A DNA stretch of 64,000 nucleotides from Hominimerdicola alba (GTDB taxonomy: Bacteria > Bacillota > Clostridia > Oscillospirales > Ruminococcaceae): contig NZ_FOAT01000002.1 of the NCBI RefSeq assembly GCF_900109655.1, positions 214,657-278,656 of the forward strand. The letters are read 5' to 3'. A model generated the notes under the pieces. It saw nothing but the letters and a program-made list of their open reading frames with translations, did not search any database and was not told the origin of the DNA. Positions 39,298 through 47,440 of this stretch are shown one piece after another. The first letter of the stretch is position 1. The number at the start of each line of letters is the position of its first letter. A program made the position numbers and the translations under genes.

Positions 39298-40572
39298 TTA
39301 CTTGCTTTCGGTCATATACTTTTTGATAAGTCCGACTACGCGCTCGGCTGCCTTGCCGTCTTCCTTGCTTCCTCTGTCGGCAAGGAACTGCTTAACGTCA
39401 GCATCGTATTTCTTATCATCAAATGCCAGTATATTAGCTTCCATCTGGTCATTGTTCTCGGCGATGGGGAAAGGTGTGGAATCCAGGGGATAGTAGAATC
39501 CTCTTTCCTTATCGTATGATTTGAGGTCGTTGGCATAGATGAAGCCGGGTCTGCCTGTGAGTACGAAATCGCATATCCAGCTGGAGTAATCGGTGATACC
39601 CATATCGCAGGCAGCCATAAGTTCCTGGATATCGGGGTAGAGGTTGCCCTGGAGTATATCGGGATTGTTCCTTACAGCCTTGACATTTGCCAGCTTGTTT
39701 GCCACCTTGAAGTGGTATCTGTTGATTATCTTCCAGTTGCCGCCGAAGCGTTTTGTTGCGGCATTGAGTATCCTGTTATAGTCGATATCGTAGCAATCGA
39801 GGTTTCTTGCATCACGGAAAGTGGGCGCGTAGAGAATGAGGTTGCAGTCTTCCTCGATATCGAAGAAATCGCATACCTTAGCCTTGATAGCTTTCTTTTC
39901 TTCATCGGAACAGAAAAGTACATCGTTTCTGGGGTGACCGTATTCAAGTACCCTGACCCTTTTGCTCTTCCAGTAAGTGGTACGGTATACCATTGTTTCA
40001 AAGGAAGAATTGGATATCATGAAATTGGTTATATGACCCGCTGTCTCGGCACATTTTCTCCAGTGGTTATCGGATACTGCATCGGGGTCTATCTTTTTGA
40101 GACCCATAGAACCGTGCCATGTATTTATATAAATCTGGTTGCCCTTTTTGGGAACATAGTTCCAGGGAAAGTTTACTGCGTTATCAACCCATACCCTTGC
40201 GGTAGCCATCTCGTAGAGATGTTCGAGAGAATTTCTTCTCACTACTCTTACCTCGGGGGGGAAAGGCAGGGGCAGGCTGTCCATTATCTTTTTGGTGGTA
40301 ACGAACACGATATCGTATTTCAGACCCTGTCTGATTATCTCATCGCAGATATACTTGGGGTTGCATTCATATACATTATTATAGTGCATGAACACTATCT
40401 TATTCTTCTCCACCTTATCCCTTGTGCTGTAGGATATATATTTTTTCATCAGATAGGATATTAGCAGGTCGGTCTTCTGTCTTGCGCGCATGAAAGTGAA
40501 CTTGAAGAAAGATTTTTCTGCGGCACGGCGCTGTATCTGACCCAGCTTGCCTTTTACTTTATACTCACTCAT
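39298..40572 (-). CDS. CDP-glycerol/ribitol glycerophosphotransferase (TagF/TarB family)
   Basis: 424 residues, GT-B-like. Signature H-G-S-M-G-L-K-K in the N-terminal half (~150), Y-A-P-T-F-R-D (~250) and I-T-D-Y-S-S-W (~335), matching the PF04464 catalytic His/Asp residues. Transfers polyol phosphate from CDP-polyol to a lipid-linked acceptor at the inner membrane face. A basic N-terminus may attach to the membrane. 16 bp before the cytidylyltransferase start. Confidence 0.88.
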   Translation of the reverse strand: MSEYKVKGKLGQIQRRAAEKSFFKFTFMRARQKTDLLISYLMKKYISYSTRDKVEKNKIVFMHYNNVYECNPKYICDEIIRQGLKYDIVFVTTKKIMDSLPLPFPPEVRVVRRNSLEHLYEMATARVWVDNAVNFPWNYVPKKGNQIYINTWHGSMGLKKIDPDAVSDNHWRKCAETAGHITNFMISNSSFETMVYRTTYWKSKRVRVLEYGHPRNDVLFCSDEEKKAIKAKVCDFFDIEEDCNLILYAPTFRDARNLDCYDIDYNRILNAATKRFGGNWKIINRYHFKVANKLANVKAVRNNPDILQGNLYPDIQELMAACDMGITDYSSWICDFVLTGRPGFIYANDLKSYDKERGFYYPLDSTPFPIAENNDQMEANILAFDDKKYDADVKQFLADRGSKEDGKAAERVVGLIKKYMTESK

Positions 40573-40597
40573 TCAAATTTCCTCCGTTTGTGCGGGG

Positions 40598-42031
40598 TCA
40601 TTCCCCGTATTTTCCAAAATTTACACTGACCACGTCATGACCTACTTTGCGCAGGCTGGCGGGTATAAGCTTCATATAGTCACCGTAGGAATATTCCAGA
40701 TACTTGTCATAGTTTGACGGTACAGGATATTCGCGGTCTCCGAATCGGAGATGTTTAGGTCTGCCCAGCCATTTTGCGGGGAATGCCCCGTGGCGCAGAT
40801 GCTCACCTGTGCCGTCATAGAGACTATGAGTGGGGAATCTGTCGAAAAATGTGACTGTGCGTTCCTGTATTTTTTCAAGGGTGCGGATATCGGTATGCTT
40901 GATGAACATGGTAGTCAGCCTGCACAGCAGCTTCAGTTTTCCGTAGAAGTGCATGGGTGTGCCCTCCCATTTATGGAAGACCATTGACCTCACGAAAAGG
41001 GTGAGGAAGACATGAAGCTTTTGCAAAGCTTTTATATCCGCTGTTTTATCGTGTACGAAGATATCTATGAAAATACCCTGATGCATACTGCCGAAGCGGG
41101 ACGAGAACCTTGTTTTGAACTCGGTGCCGTTAAGCCTTATCTTGGTGAATATGCTGTGGTATTCGCTGTCGGTTTCTGAGGACTGGAAGAAGAATTCATC
41201 GCTGTTTATCTCGCTTTCCACCACTGCGAGGAAGCGTTTGTAGTCATCTCTCAGCATCATAACGTCCATATCATCGTCCCAGGGTATCATACCACTATGG
41301 CGTACTGCACCTAAGAGAGTACCTCCGCCCAGATAATATTTTATACCGTTTTTGCGGCATATCCTGTCGAATTCTTCAAGGCACAGGAAAAGCGATTCAT
41401 GCAGGAGAGAGAGTTTTCCGCCGTAGGTATTATCAAAACAGAAGATCTTATCCTCGTATTTTTTTGAGTATTCCAGCATGAACAGGCTGTCCTCGTAGGT
41501 AAGCAGGGGGTTATATCCGCCTGAGACAAGGGACTTTGCCTTGATATTACAGCCGCCGAATCCGCAGTAGTAAACACCGTTGCGGAGATTTTTCCGTGAT
41601 GCCATGAACAGTGCGGCAGCGAAGATATCGTGTATCACAGTTGCGCTGTTTTCACGCGGGGCGCGGCTGTGTTCAAAGCCTGCACCGAAAATCCTGCCCG
41701 TATAGAGGACAGCACAGGTATCCCTGTATTTTTCGGCTTCTTCGGGGATATCGGTGATCATTATATGGGGAGAGTATTCGCCTTTGGGAACTACTCCCCG
41801 ACAAAAAGAAAAGCGACAGCACAGCACTTCTTCGTTCCCCGAAAGAGGGACATCCGTGCAGTACACGTCCTTTTTTTCAAATATATTTTCAAAGGTCTGT
41901 TTTATCTGTTTATCATCACAGAAAAGCATTATGCCGCGGCGTTGGAGTATATCAAAGCGGATACAGTCTGATTTTGCACAGCGCTGCACCCAGTCATCGG
42001 TATAATCATTAAGCACGTTTTCGGACAGCAT
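40598..42031 (-). CDS. LicD-family phosphotransferase with an extra N-terminal domain
   Basis: 477 residues from the ATG at 42031 (ribosome site GGAGGTG; the upstream frame runs through the promoter). The C-terminal ~260 residues are LicD: G-T-L-L-G-A-V-R-H-S-G-M-I-P-W-D-D-D with the nucleotidyltransferase-like Asp pair. The N-terminal ~200 residues, Cys-rich (C-C-R-F-S-F-C) and unassigned, are not part of ordinary LicD. LicD proteins attach phosphocholine or similar phospho-groups to teichoic-type polymers. Confidence 0.82.
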   Translation of the reverse strand: MLSENVLNDYTDDWVQRCAKSDCIRFDILQRRGIMLFCDDKQIKQTFENIFEKKDVYCTDVPLSGNEEVLCCRFSFCRGVVPKGEYSPHIMITDIPEEAEKYRDTCAVLYTGRIFGAGFEHSRAPRENSATVIHDIFAAALFMASRKNLRNGVYYCGFGGCNIKAKSLVSGGYNPLLTYEDSLFMLEYSKKYEDKIFCFDNTYGGKLSLLHESLFLCLEEFDRICRKNGIKYYLGGGTLLGAVRHSGMIPWDDDMDVMMLRDDYKRFLAVVESEINSDEFFFQSSETDSEYHSIFTKIRLNGTEFKTRFSSRFGSMHQGIFIDIFVHDKTADIKALQKLHVFLTLFVRSMVFHKWEGTPMHFYGKLKLLCRLTTMFIKHTDIRTLEKIQERTVTFFDRFPTHSLYDGTGEHLRHGAFPAKWLGRPKHLRFGDREYPVPSNYDKYLEYSYGDYMKLIPASLRKVGHDVVSVNFGKYGE

Positions 42032-42079
42032 AGCTGCACCTCCAGTATCAAGGCGGTATTGCCTAAAATATACCCATAT

Positions 42080-42108
42080 ATTATAGCACCATTCACCTGA
42101 GTTGTAAA
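42080..42108 (-). promoter_or_regulatory. Promoter of the licD-tagF-tarI-like operon
   Basis: -35 TTTACA (42108-42103), 17 bp, -10 TATAAT (42085-42080). Confidence 0.75.
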
Positions 42109-42203
42109 GCGAGTAAAGTCCCGCAAAGCAAAGTTTTAGCGATATTAACAACTATACATGCTTAATCGGAACAAATTTATGCTGATTCCTCATGTAAAAA
42201 GCA

Positions 42204-42235
42204 CGGACGTTCTCTGCGCGGGGCAGGAACGTCCG
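42204..42235 (-). terminator. Terminator of the short PspC gene
   Basis: CGGACGTTC (42204-42212) pairs with GAACGTCCG (42227-42235); minus tail TGCTTTTTA. Confidence 0.7.
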
Positions 42236-42264
42236 ATACTGCATTATGGTAAAAGGTGATCTTT

Positions 42265-42447
42265 TTAGCCTTCGGGAAGGATTATAGCGGCCACGATATA
42301 AGGTATGATACCTACACCGCCCATGCACGCAAGGATAACTGCGCCCAGTCTTACGATGTTAACATCAACATTGAAATATGCTGCAATACCTGTGCATACG
42401 CCAGCCAGCATGGAACCGTTTCTTATCCTGTAAAGTTTCTTTTCCAT
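42265..42447 (-). CDS. PspC-domain membrane protein (60 residues)
   Basis: Essentially only a PspC domain: L-Y-R-I-R-N-G-S-M-L-A-G-V-C-T-G-I-A-A-Y at the start and one membrane hairpin ending I-L-P-E-G. PspC proteins sense or stabilise membranes under stress. It has its own promoter (42656-42684), and the transcript leader carries palindromic repeat A. AAAGGAG precedes the ATG. Confidence 0.85.
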   Translation of the reverse strand: MEKKLYRIRNGSMLAGVCTGIAAYFNVDVNIVRLGAVILACMGGVGIIPYIVAAIILPEG

Positions 42448-42539
42448 AGTAGATACTCCTTTCGGTGTATTATGTTTTCTGATTATCTCTTTACCGCACC
42501 ACTTAAAATGTCGGTTCGACAGGGATATATTATGCTGAC

Positions 42540-42625
42540 GTTATCTTTCCCCCGCCAACGGCGGGGGAAAGATAACCGCCAAACTCTCATTATATTCCTT
42601 TAAACGATGTTAAGTCAGGTGTGTC
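42540..42625 (-). repeat. Dispersed palindromic repeat, family A, copy 2
   Basis: Inverted relative to copy 1 (6876-6963). A perfect 17-bp stem (42540-42556 with 42560-42576) with a 3-base loop, then the shared GACTTAACA and GACACACC blocks. It lies inside the 5' leader of the short PspC gene. Confidence 0.75.
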
Positions 42626-42655
42626 ATGAGAATAAGTATATTATATTTCACTGAA

Positions 42656-42684
42656 ATTATACTATTGTTTACGCGGTTTGTCAA
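42656..42684 (-). promoter_or_regulatory. Promoter of the short PspC gene
   Basis: -35 TTGACA (42684-42679), 17 bp, -10 TATAAT (42661-42656). It overlaps the end of the preceding PspC gene. Confidence 0.8.
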
Positions 42685-42689
42685 TACCG

Positions 42690-42980
42690 TCAGATGATAT
42701 CTTTATCATTTGTATTATTGATATTCTCAGGTGGGATATCAACTACGGGAGAGTAGTTCTGACTCGGTGCCTGTCCCCTTGCCATAGCGGCATCGGGTAC
42801 CTCGGGGAGGAATATGGCTGCCAGTATATACAGTATTATGGGAAGTCCGCCTATGCAGCAGCCTGCTACGCATATTATCCTGATGATATTGGGGTCAAGG
42901 TCGAGATATGCACCAAGACCTGTGCATATTCCTGCTATCATGGAATCGTTTCTTACTCTGTAAAGCTTTTTTCCGTTCAT
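42690..42980 (-). CDS. PspC-domain membrane protein (96 residues)
   Basis: Start at 42980, where GAAAGGAG sits upstream. PspC domain at 1-60 (L-Y-R-V-R-N-D-S-M-I-A-G-I-C-T-G-L), then a soluble ~35-residue tail. A paralogue of the 60-residue protein 240 bp downstream. Probably membrane-stress related. Confidence 0.85.
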   Translation of the reverse strand: MNGKKLYRVRNDSMIAGICTGLGAYLDLDPNIIRIICVAGCCIGGLPIILYILAAIFLPEVPDAAMARGQAPSQNYSPVVDIPPENINNTNDKDII

Positions 42981-43086
42981 AATGTTATCTCCTTTCGGTC
43001 GTCTGCAAATAGTTTTTTCGTTTTGTGTCATTTATCTGTATACTTATTATACCTTTAAAATTATTAAATAGTCTTTAAATTTCGGT

Positions 43087-43779
43087 TCAGGTCTTCCATG
43101 GGCGTTTGCTTCCTGTCCAGCCCTGTTCCTGCCAGTGTTTTTTATCGCGTTCGTTTATGCCTTTTCTCTGGAGAAGATGCATACCGAAGAACACGGCTTT
43201 TGTTTTTAGTGATGGTGTCACATGACCCGCACGTGATCTTATGGAATTTGCCATAGTGGTGGTCTTTCGGGCGATGGCGGCGCGCTTTTTGGGGGATACG
43301 CTGTCCCAGTCGGTAGCCATTACGCCAACGCCGTATTTGTATATCTTACCTATCCCCCAGAAGAACAGGCTGTCGCCCATATCCTTGTTTGTACGCCCCA
43401 TGCCTGCCCCTGCGGCGGTGGATATGCACACGCCCTGTTTGGTGAACATTCTGCCGTCGGGGGAATGTACCATCCAGCGGTAGCCGTAGTGGTCTAGAAA
43501 TGCTTTCATGGCGCCTGTTGCGTGGTAGACGTATACAGGGCTTGCCAGTATCACCACATCGGCTTCATCAATGGCTTTGGTTATGGGTGCGAGTTTGGAA
43601 TAGTGGGGGCATTTGCTTTCGTGTTCGAGAAAACAGCGGGTACAGCCTGTGCAGAATTCGCTGAAATCCCTAGGCAGGAAAAACTCGGTGAGTTCGCCGC
43701 CTATTTTTTCGCCCAGCATATGTGCTATATTGTAGGTAGAACCTTTATGGCTTTGTCCGTGTATGATGACTGTTTTCAT
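43087..43779 (-). CDS. Flavodoxin-fold NAD(P)H-dependent reductase
   Basis: 230 residues. FMN-reductase fold: H-G-Q-S-H-K-G-S-T-Y-N (phosphate loop, ~8-18), then C-T-G-C-T-R-C-F and C-P (~43-57), typical of iron-sulfur-flavoprotein-like reductases, and A-S-P-V-Y-V-Y-H-A-T-G (~79). Uses FMN; the electron partner is unknown. It is last in the PadR-led gene run, 29 bp after the small membrane protein. Confidence 0.8.
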   Translation of the reverse strand: MKTVIIHGQSHKGSTYNIAHMLGEKIGGELTEFFLPRDFSEFCTGCTRCFLEHESKCPHYSKLAPITKAIDEADVVILASPVYVYHATGAMKAFLDHYGYRWMVHSPDGRMFTKQGVCISTAAGAGMGRTNKDMGDSLFFWGIGKIYKYGVGVMATDWDSVSPKKRAAIARKTTTMANSIRSRAGHVTPSLKTKAVFFGMHLLQRKGINERDKKHWQEQGWTGSKRPWKT

Positions 43780-43808
43780 GATGCACCCCTTATGGTCATT
43801 AAATAAAG

Positions 43809-44060
43809 TTATTTTTCTGCGGGGATATGTGTGGTTATGGTCAGTCGGCTGCGTGATACCGATGCCTGTAATGAAGTTCCGAAGCCCGAAACGGATATCA
43901 GCGGGTGTTCGTTGTCGTTCACGCTTTCGATATCAGCGGTGATGCTGTCATTCTCTGAAAGGTCTGTGCCGGTATCTCCTGCTATCATCGCTGTTACGAT
44001 GATGACCGGCATCATCAGAACGAGTAATATTGATCCTGTTATTTTAAATGTTCTTTTCAT
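43809..44060 (-). CDS. Small membrane-anchored protein, unknown
   Basis: 83 residues: one N-terminal hydrophobic helix (~8-27) and an acidic outside domain that ends in a beta-rich stretch similar in tone to DUF4097 repeats (G-F-G-T-S-L-Q-A-S-V-S). No family assigned. 57 bp after the CPBP gene, same direction. Confidence 0.5.
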   Translation of the reverse strand: MKRTFKITGSILLVLMMPVIIVTAMIAGDTGTDLSENDSITADIESVNDNEHPLISVSGFGTSLQASVSRSRLTITTHIPAEK

Positions 44061-44117
44061 TTTGTTGTTTCCTTTTCTCTTTTCTTCACATTGAGGGTTG
44101 ACGGTTTTTCTGTTTTT

Positions 44118-44849
44118 TTATCCGTGCAGTGCCCATACGGTTATCATAGCGTCATATATGCCGTGGCAAAGTATCAGCGATAGCAGCGTGCAGTCCTTTA
44201 TCTTTGTTCTGTACAGGCAGAAGATGAAGCCTATAACTGCTGTTATTAACATCTGTATGATATTGCCTGTAAAGATATGGAATATCCCGAACAGCAGGGA
44301 CGAACCTATGACGGCGTATATCTCTTTGCCGAAAAGGTTTTTCAGTTTGCTGAAAACGAAGCCGCGGAACACAAGTTCCTCTGCGGCGCCCACGGCAAGT
44401 ATGCAGTAGGCGAAATCGTAGATGAACTGCCATGATTCGGTATAGTCTTTGCCGTTGTTCACATATTCTCCGAAGCCTGCAAGTACGGGTATGCCAGTCA
44501 GCACCAGTGATGTGCCAAGCCCAAGACCTATGCCAATAAGTATCTGCTTTGCCAGACTTTTCTTTTCAAATCCCAGGTCGGCGGCACTCATTTTATCCTG
44601 ACGGATAAATATTATCGGTATCACTGCGGCCGCCCAGTAAAGGACGAAAAGCAGTGTTGCCCGAAGTGCAATGGGCATACCGTTTATAAAATTAGCGGTG
44701 AAGTATCTCACCATCCACACGCCCACAAGACTTCCCATAAAGCCCAGCGTAAGGCTTATCAGATCGTTTTCGCGCTGTTTTGCCAAACGTGCCGAGCTTG
44801 TTGTGCGTCCTCTTTTCCAGACGCGCTCTCTTTTCAATTCATTGCTCAT
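44118..44849 (-). CDS. CPBP-family intramembrane protease
   Basis: 243 residues, ~7 membrane helices. Motif 1 E-E-L-V-F-R-G-F (~160), motif 2 F-G-I-F-H-I-F (~190) and motif 3 H-G-I-Y-D (~228) provide the Glu/His residues of Rce1-like proteases. Such proteins process peptides or act in bacteriocin self-immunity; here the PadR envelope operon suggests membrane-stress work. Confidence 0.85.
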   Translation of the reverse strand: MSNELKRERVWKRGRTTSSARLAKQRENDLISLTLGFMGSLVGVWMVRYFTANFINGMPIALRATLLFVLYWAAAVIPIIFIRQDKMSAADLGFEKKSLAKQILIGIGLGLGTSLVLTGIPVLAGFGEYVNNGKDYTESWQFIYDFAYCILAVGAAEELVFRGFVFSKLKNLFGKEIYAVIGSSLLFGIFHIFTGNIIQMLITAVIGFIFCLYRTKIKDCTLLSLILCHGIYDAMITVWALHG

Positions 44850-44902
44850 ATCATTATCTCCGTTTATTCTAGCTGACGTTTGGTTTATGTTTTCTGATTT
44901 CT

Positions 44903-45697
44903 TTATTTATTATTGAAGGTGACCTTGATATCGCCCACACCTGAATCTGTATCTACAGAGTATTTCTTATAGAATTCATCCTGATCGTTGGTGAGGGCGA
45001 TATTGCAGTCGCCTGCGCCGCAGTCAACATCGATATCGCCGTTGACTTCGCCGGTATAAGTGAATTCACCTGCGCCGATATCTACATCAAGACCGCCTGT
45101 AACTGCTTTGGTGATAGTGATCTCGCCTGCACCTATATCTGTTCTGACTAAGCCTTTAGCGGTCAGACCGTTGACAGTTATCTCACCTGCGCCTGAATCA
45201 ATGGAAGCTTCACGGCACTTGATATCTGTTACGGTTATCTCACCTGCGCCGACTTCAAGATACAGTTCTTCGTATTCGATCTCGGGGAGATAGAGAATTG
45301 CGTCAACGGTGGAACTGCCTATATCGAAGGCGTTGAAGTTGAAGTGGAAGTTCCAGTTTTGTGTAAGATCAACCAGAAGAATTCCGTCGTTTTCTTTAAT
45401 GACATAGTCCTCGGGAACATTGCCTTCAATGTGGATTCGGTCATCGGAACTGGGGCGGATATCGAGTTTGCCTGCGCCCGCATCTATCTTGACAGAACTT
45501 GCTTTGCCAAGTTCAAAATTATCGGAAACGGAAATCACTTTGCCTATGTTATGTTCTGAAGCTTCAGCTTGATCATAGAATATACCGCCGCCTACAAGCA
45601 TCGCTGTGCCGACTATTATCAGCCCTACCGAGAAGAAGGGGAAAACTCTCTTTCTGTGTGTGGTATATGTCTTTTCTTCAAGATCTATATTATTCAT
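44903..45697 (-). CDS. DUF4097-type membrane-anchored beta-helix protein
   Basis: 264 residues. One membrane helix (~20-42) and an outside right-handed beta repeat with the periodic G-A-G-E-I-T-V / D-I-G-A-G-E pattern (~70-250), classic DUF4097. These proteins follow HAAS/DUF1700 and PadR genes in Firmicutes. Its start overlaps the preceding gene by 8 bp. Confidence 0.85.
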   Translation of the reverse strand: MNNIDLEEKTYTTHRKRVFPFFSVGLIIVGTAMLVGGGIFYDQAEASEHNIGKVISVSDNFELGKASSVKIDAGAGKLDIRPSSDDRIHIEGNVPEDYVIKENDGILLVDLTQNWNFHFNFNAFDIGSSTVDAILYLPEIEYEELYLEVGAGEITVTDIKCREASIDSGAGEITVNGLTAKGLVRTDIGAGEITITKAVTGGLDVDIGAGEFTYTGEVNGDIDVDCGAGDCNIALTNDQDEFYKKYSVDTDSGVGDIKVTFNNK

Positions 45698-46565
45698 AAC
45701 GCTGTCCTCCTTTTCCGAATATCTTTCCGAAAATGCTGCGCATACTGTTTACGCAAGCGCCTGCAAGTCTTCTGATACCTGCAAAGCCGGGTCTTGCTAC
45801 AAGACCGAAAATGCCGAGCATTATCATGCCGATGCCTATCATCATGATGCCTTCGGGAGTGTATCCAAACAGGTTTACGATACCTGAGATCACCATTGAA
45901 AATCCGCCTGCCACCAGTGCGATAACAATACCGAAAAGTGCTGCCACCAATCCGAAGAGTACTCCGCCGACAGCTGCAACAACGCCTATCCACAGTGGGA
46001 AGGTCACGATAAGGAGGATTATCTTGAGAAGAGTATTATTGCGGGTGGTCCTCTGTGCTTCTGTCATCGTGGGGTCGTTGAAGCTTCTGTTGAAAGCATC
46101 TTTTGCTTCGTTGATAGCTCCGCCCAGTACCTGATTTGCTTTTGTAGCTGCATCGAAGAATATTCCCGATGTCTGTGAAGAAGCGTACTGAGAATTGTTT
46201 GCGTATGATGATGTATTCTCGGTGCCTGTATAACCGTAGCCGTAATTATAGGAGCCGTTCTTCTCGGTATTTTCCTTGCCCACTTCTTCAAAAGCAACGT
46301 CCTGAACGTCTTCAAAGGGCGCTCTTTTTGCAGCACCGACTTCAAATGAAGCGTCGCCTTCGGGGTGGATACCGTTTTCTATGAGTATCTCCTTAGCGAG
46401 TGTCTCCGGGTCTCCCAGCGTTTGTGCTGTCTGTTCGTCACTGCCGTAACCTGCATCGAGGAATATCTCCTCATAATAGCTGAGCGCGTCCTCGATATCC
46501 TCGCGGGGCAGCCCGCCTTTTTCAAGGTTATATCTGAGGCTTGTAAGAAATTCAAGTCTGTTCAT
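45690..46565 (-). CDS. HAAS/DUF1700 membrane protein
   Basis: 291 residues. N-terminal ~70-residue HAAS domain (F-L-T-S-L-R-Y-N-L-E, then Y-Y-E-E-I-F-L-D-A-G and L-G-D-P-E-T-L-A-K-E-I), a Tyr/Asn-rich linker and a block of membrane helices (~175-280). The HAAS domain is associated with PadR partners and sensing. It starts inside the padR 3' end (14-bp overlap). Confidence 0.85.
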   Translation of the reverse strand: MNRLEFLTSLRYNLEKGGLPREDIEDALSYYEEIFLDAGYGSDEQTAQTLGDPETLAKEILIENGIHPEGDASFEVGAAKRAPFEDVQDVAFEEVGKENTEKNGSYNYGYGYTGTENTSSYANNSQYASSQTSGIFFDAATKANQVLGGAINEAKDAFNRSFNDPTMTEAQRTTRNNTLLKIILLIVTFPLWIGVVAAVGGVLFGLVAALFGIVIALVAGGFSMVISGIVNLFGYTPEGIMMIGIGMIMLGIFGLVARPGFAGIRRLAGACVNSMRSIFGKIFGKGGQRYE

Positions 46566-46884
46566 TATCGTCCGCCCCCTTGTTCATCAATATACTGTCT
46601 ACCTTTTCTTTGTGTGTCTGCCATTCCTGACGATATTCTTCCAGTGCCTCGTTACCCTTTGGGGTGACTCTGTAATATCTTCGGTTTCTTCCCATGAACT
46701 CTTTGTCGTAGGTCTCCAGATAGTCGTTTTTCTGGAGCCTTCTAAGTACGGGGTAGAGGGTTGATTCTGAGATATCAACGGCTTTTCTGAGGAACTGTGT
46801 TATCTCATAACCGTAGGTATCGTCGTTCTGGACCACCGAAAGCACCATTGCATCAAGCAGTCCTGCGTTGACCGGAAATCCCAT
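46552..46884 (-). CDS. padR: PadR-family transcriptional regulator
   Basis: 110 residues from the ATG at 46884 (AAAGGAGC upstream). Winged helix: Y-G-Y-E-I-T-Q-F-L-R (~24), S-E-S-T-L-Y-P-V-L-R-R-L (~40) and R-R-Y-Y-R-V-T-P-K-G (~68). A repressor heading the operon with HAAS, DUF4097, CPBP, small protein and reductase. The palindrome on its promoter implies autoregulation. Confidence 0.9.
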   Translation of the reverse strand: MGFPVNAGLLDAMVLSVVQNDDTYGYEITQFLRKAVDISESTLYPVLRRLQKNDYLETYDKEFMGRNRRYYRVTPKGNEALEEYRQEWQTHKEKVDSILMNKGADDNEQT

Positions 46885-47060
46885 ATTCCTGCTCCTTTCT
46901 TTGATAACTCTGTGCATAAGTCATTCTCCTTGCCTTTTGGGCGTTCTCTTTTGTCTTTTGTTTGATGTCATCTCGTCTCTTTTGCTCTGCAGTGCATTTT
47001 ATACTGTGTAATATTTTTTCTCTTACAGTATTTTGAGTTCTGTAATATCTTTGTTCTGAT

Positions 47061-47092
47061 GATATTATACGACGTATAATATCATTTGTCAA
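47061..47092 (-). promoter_or_regulatory. PadR operon promoter overlapped by a perfect palindrome
   Basis: -35 TTGACA (47092-47087), 17 bp, -10 TATAAT (47069-47064). A 23-bp perfect palindrome, GATATTATACG (47061-47071), A, CGTATAATATC (47073-47083), covers the -10 and most of the spacer. Best candidate PadR operator. Confidence 0.85.
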
Positions 47093-47099
47093 TATAATA

Positions 47100-47440
47100 T
47101 TGTGAGAATAAAAAGACTTTGTATATTTGAACAATAACTAAGCTGCACACCACAGTTAAATATAACATTCTGTACAAGGTGATGGCTCGGTGTGATGTTT
47201 TGGGGTGGTTTAGCAGAAGAATGGCGGGACTTCCGGTGAAGTATTGGAGTGTGGCAAGGGTGGATTGAGCTGAGATCAGATGCGGGCTTTCTATTATATA
47301 TAGGTTGAGGGACTATATAATAGGTGAATAGTCCTCGGAAGAACGGTTACTATATAAAGTGTTGAGAGTACATGAGCAGAAAGAGCCGTTATTCGGGGTG
47401 CGAGCGGTTAATTAAGTCGGAGAATCAAATTGTGAAATGG
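47100..47440. other. Gene-free lead-in to the repeat array
   Basis: No coding frame. Contains TATATAAT-type stretches and an imperfect repeat of ACTATATAA around 47310-47360. Confidence 0.35.

Noticed and set aside
38310-39326. 338-codon + strand frame
   Set aside because: Antisense of the cytidylyltransferase gene and of repeat B; no ribosome site, low-complexity composition.
39712-40464. 250-codon + strand frame
   Set aside because: Antisense shadow of the TagF-like gene, which has intact catalytic motifs.
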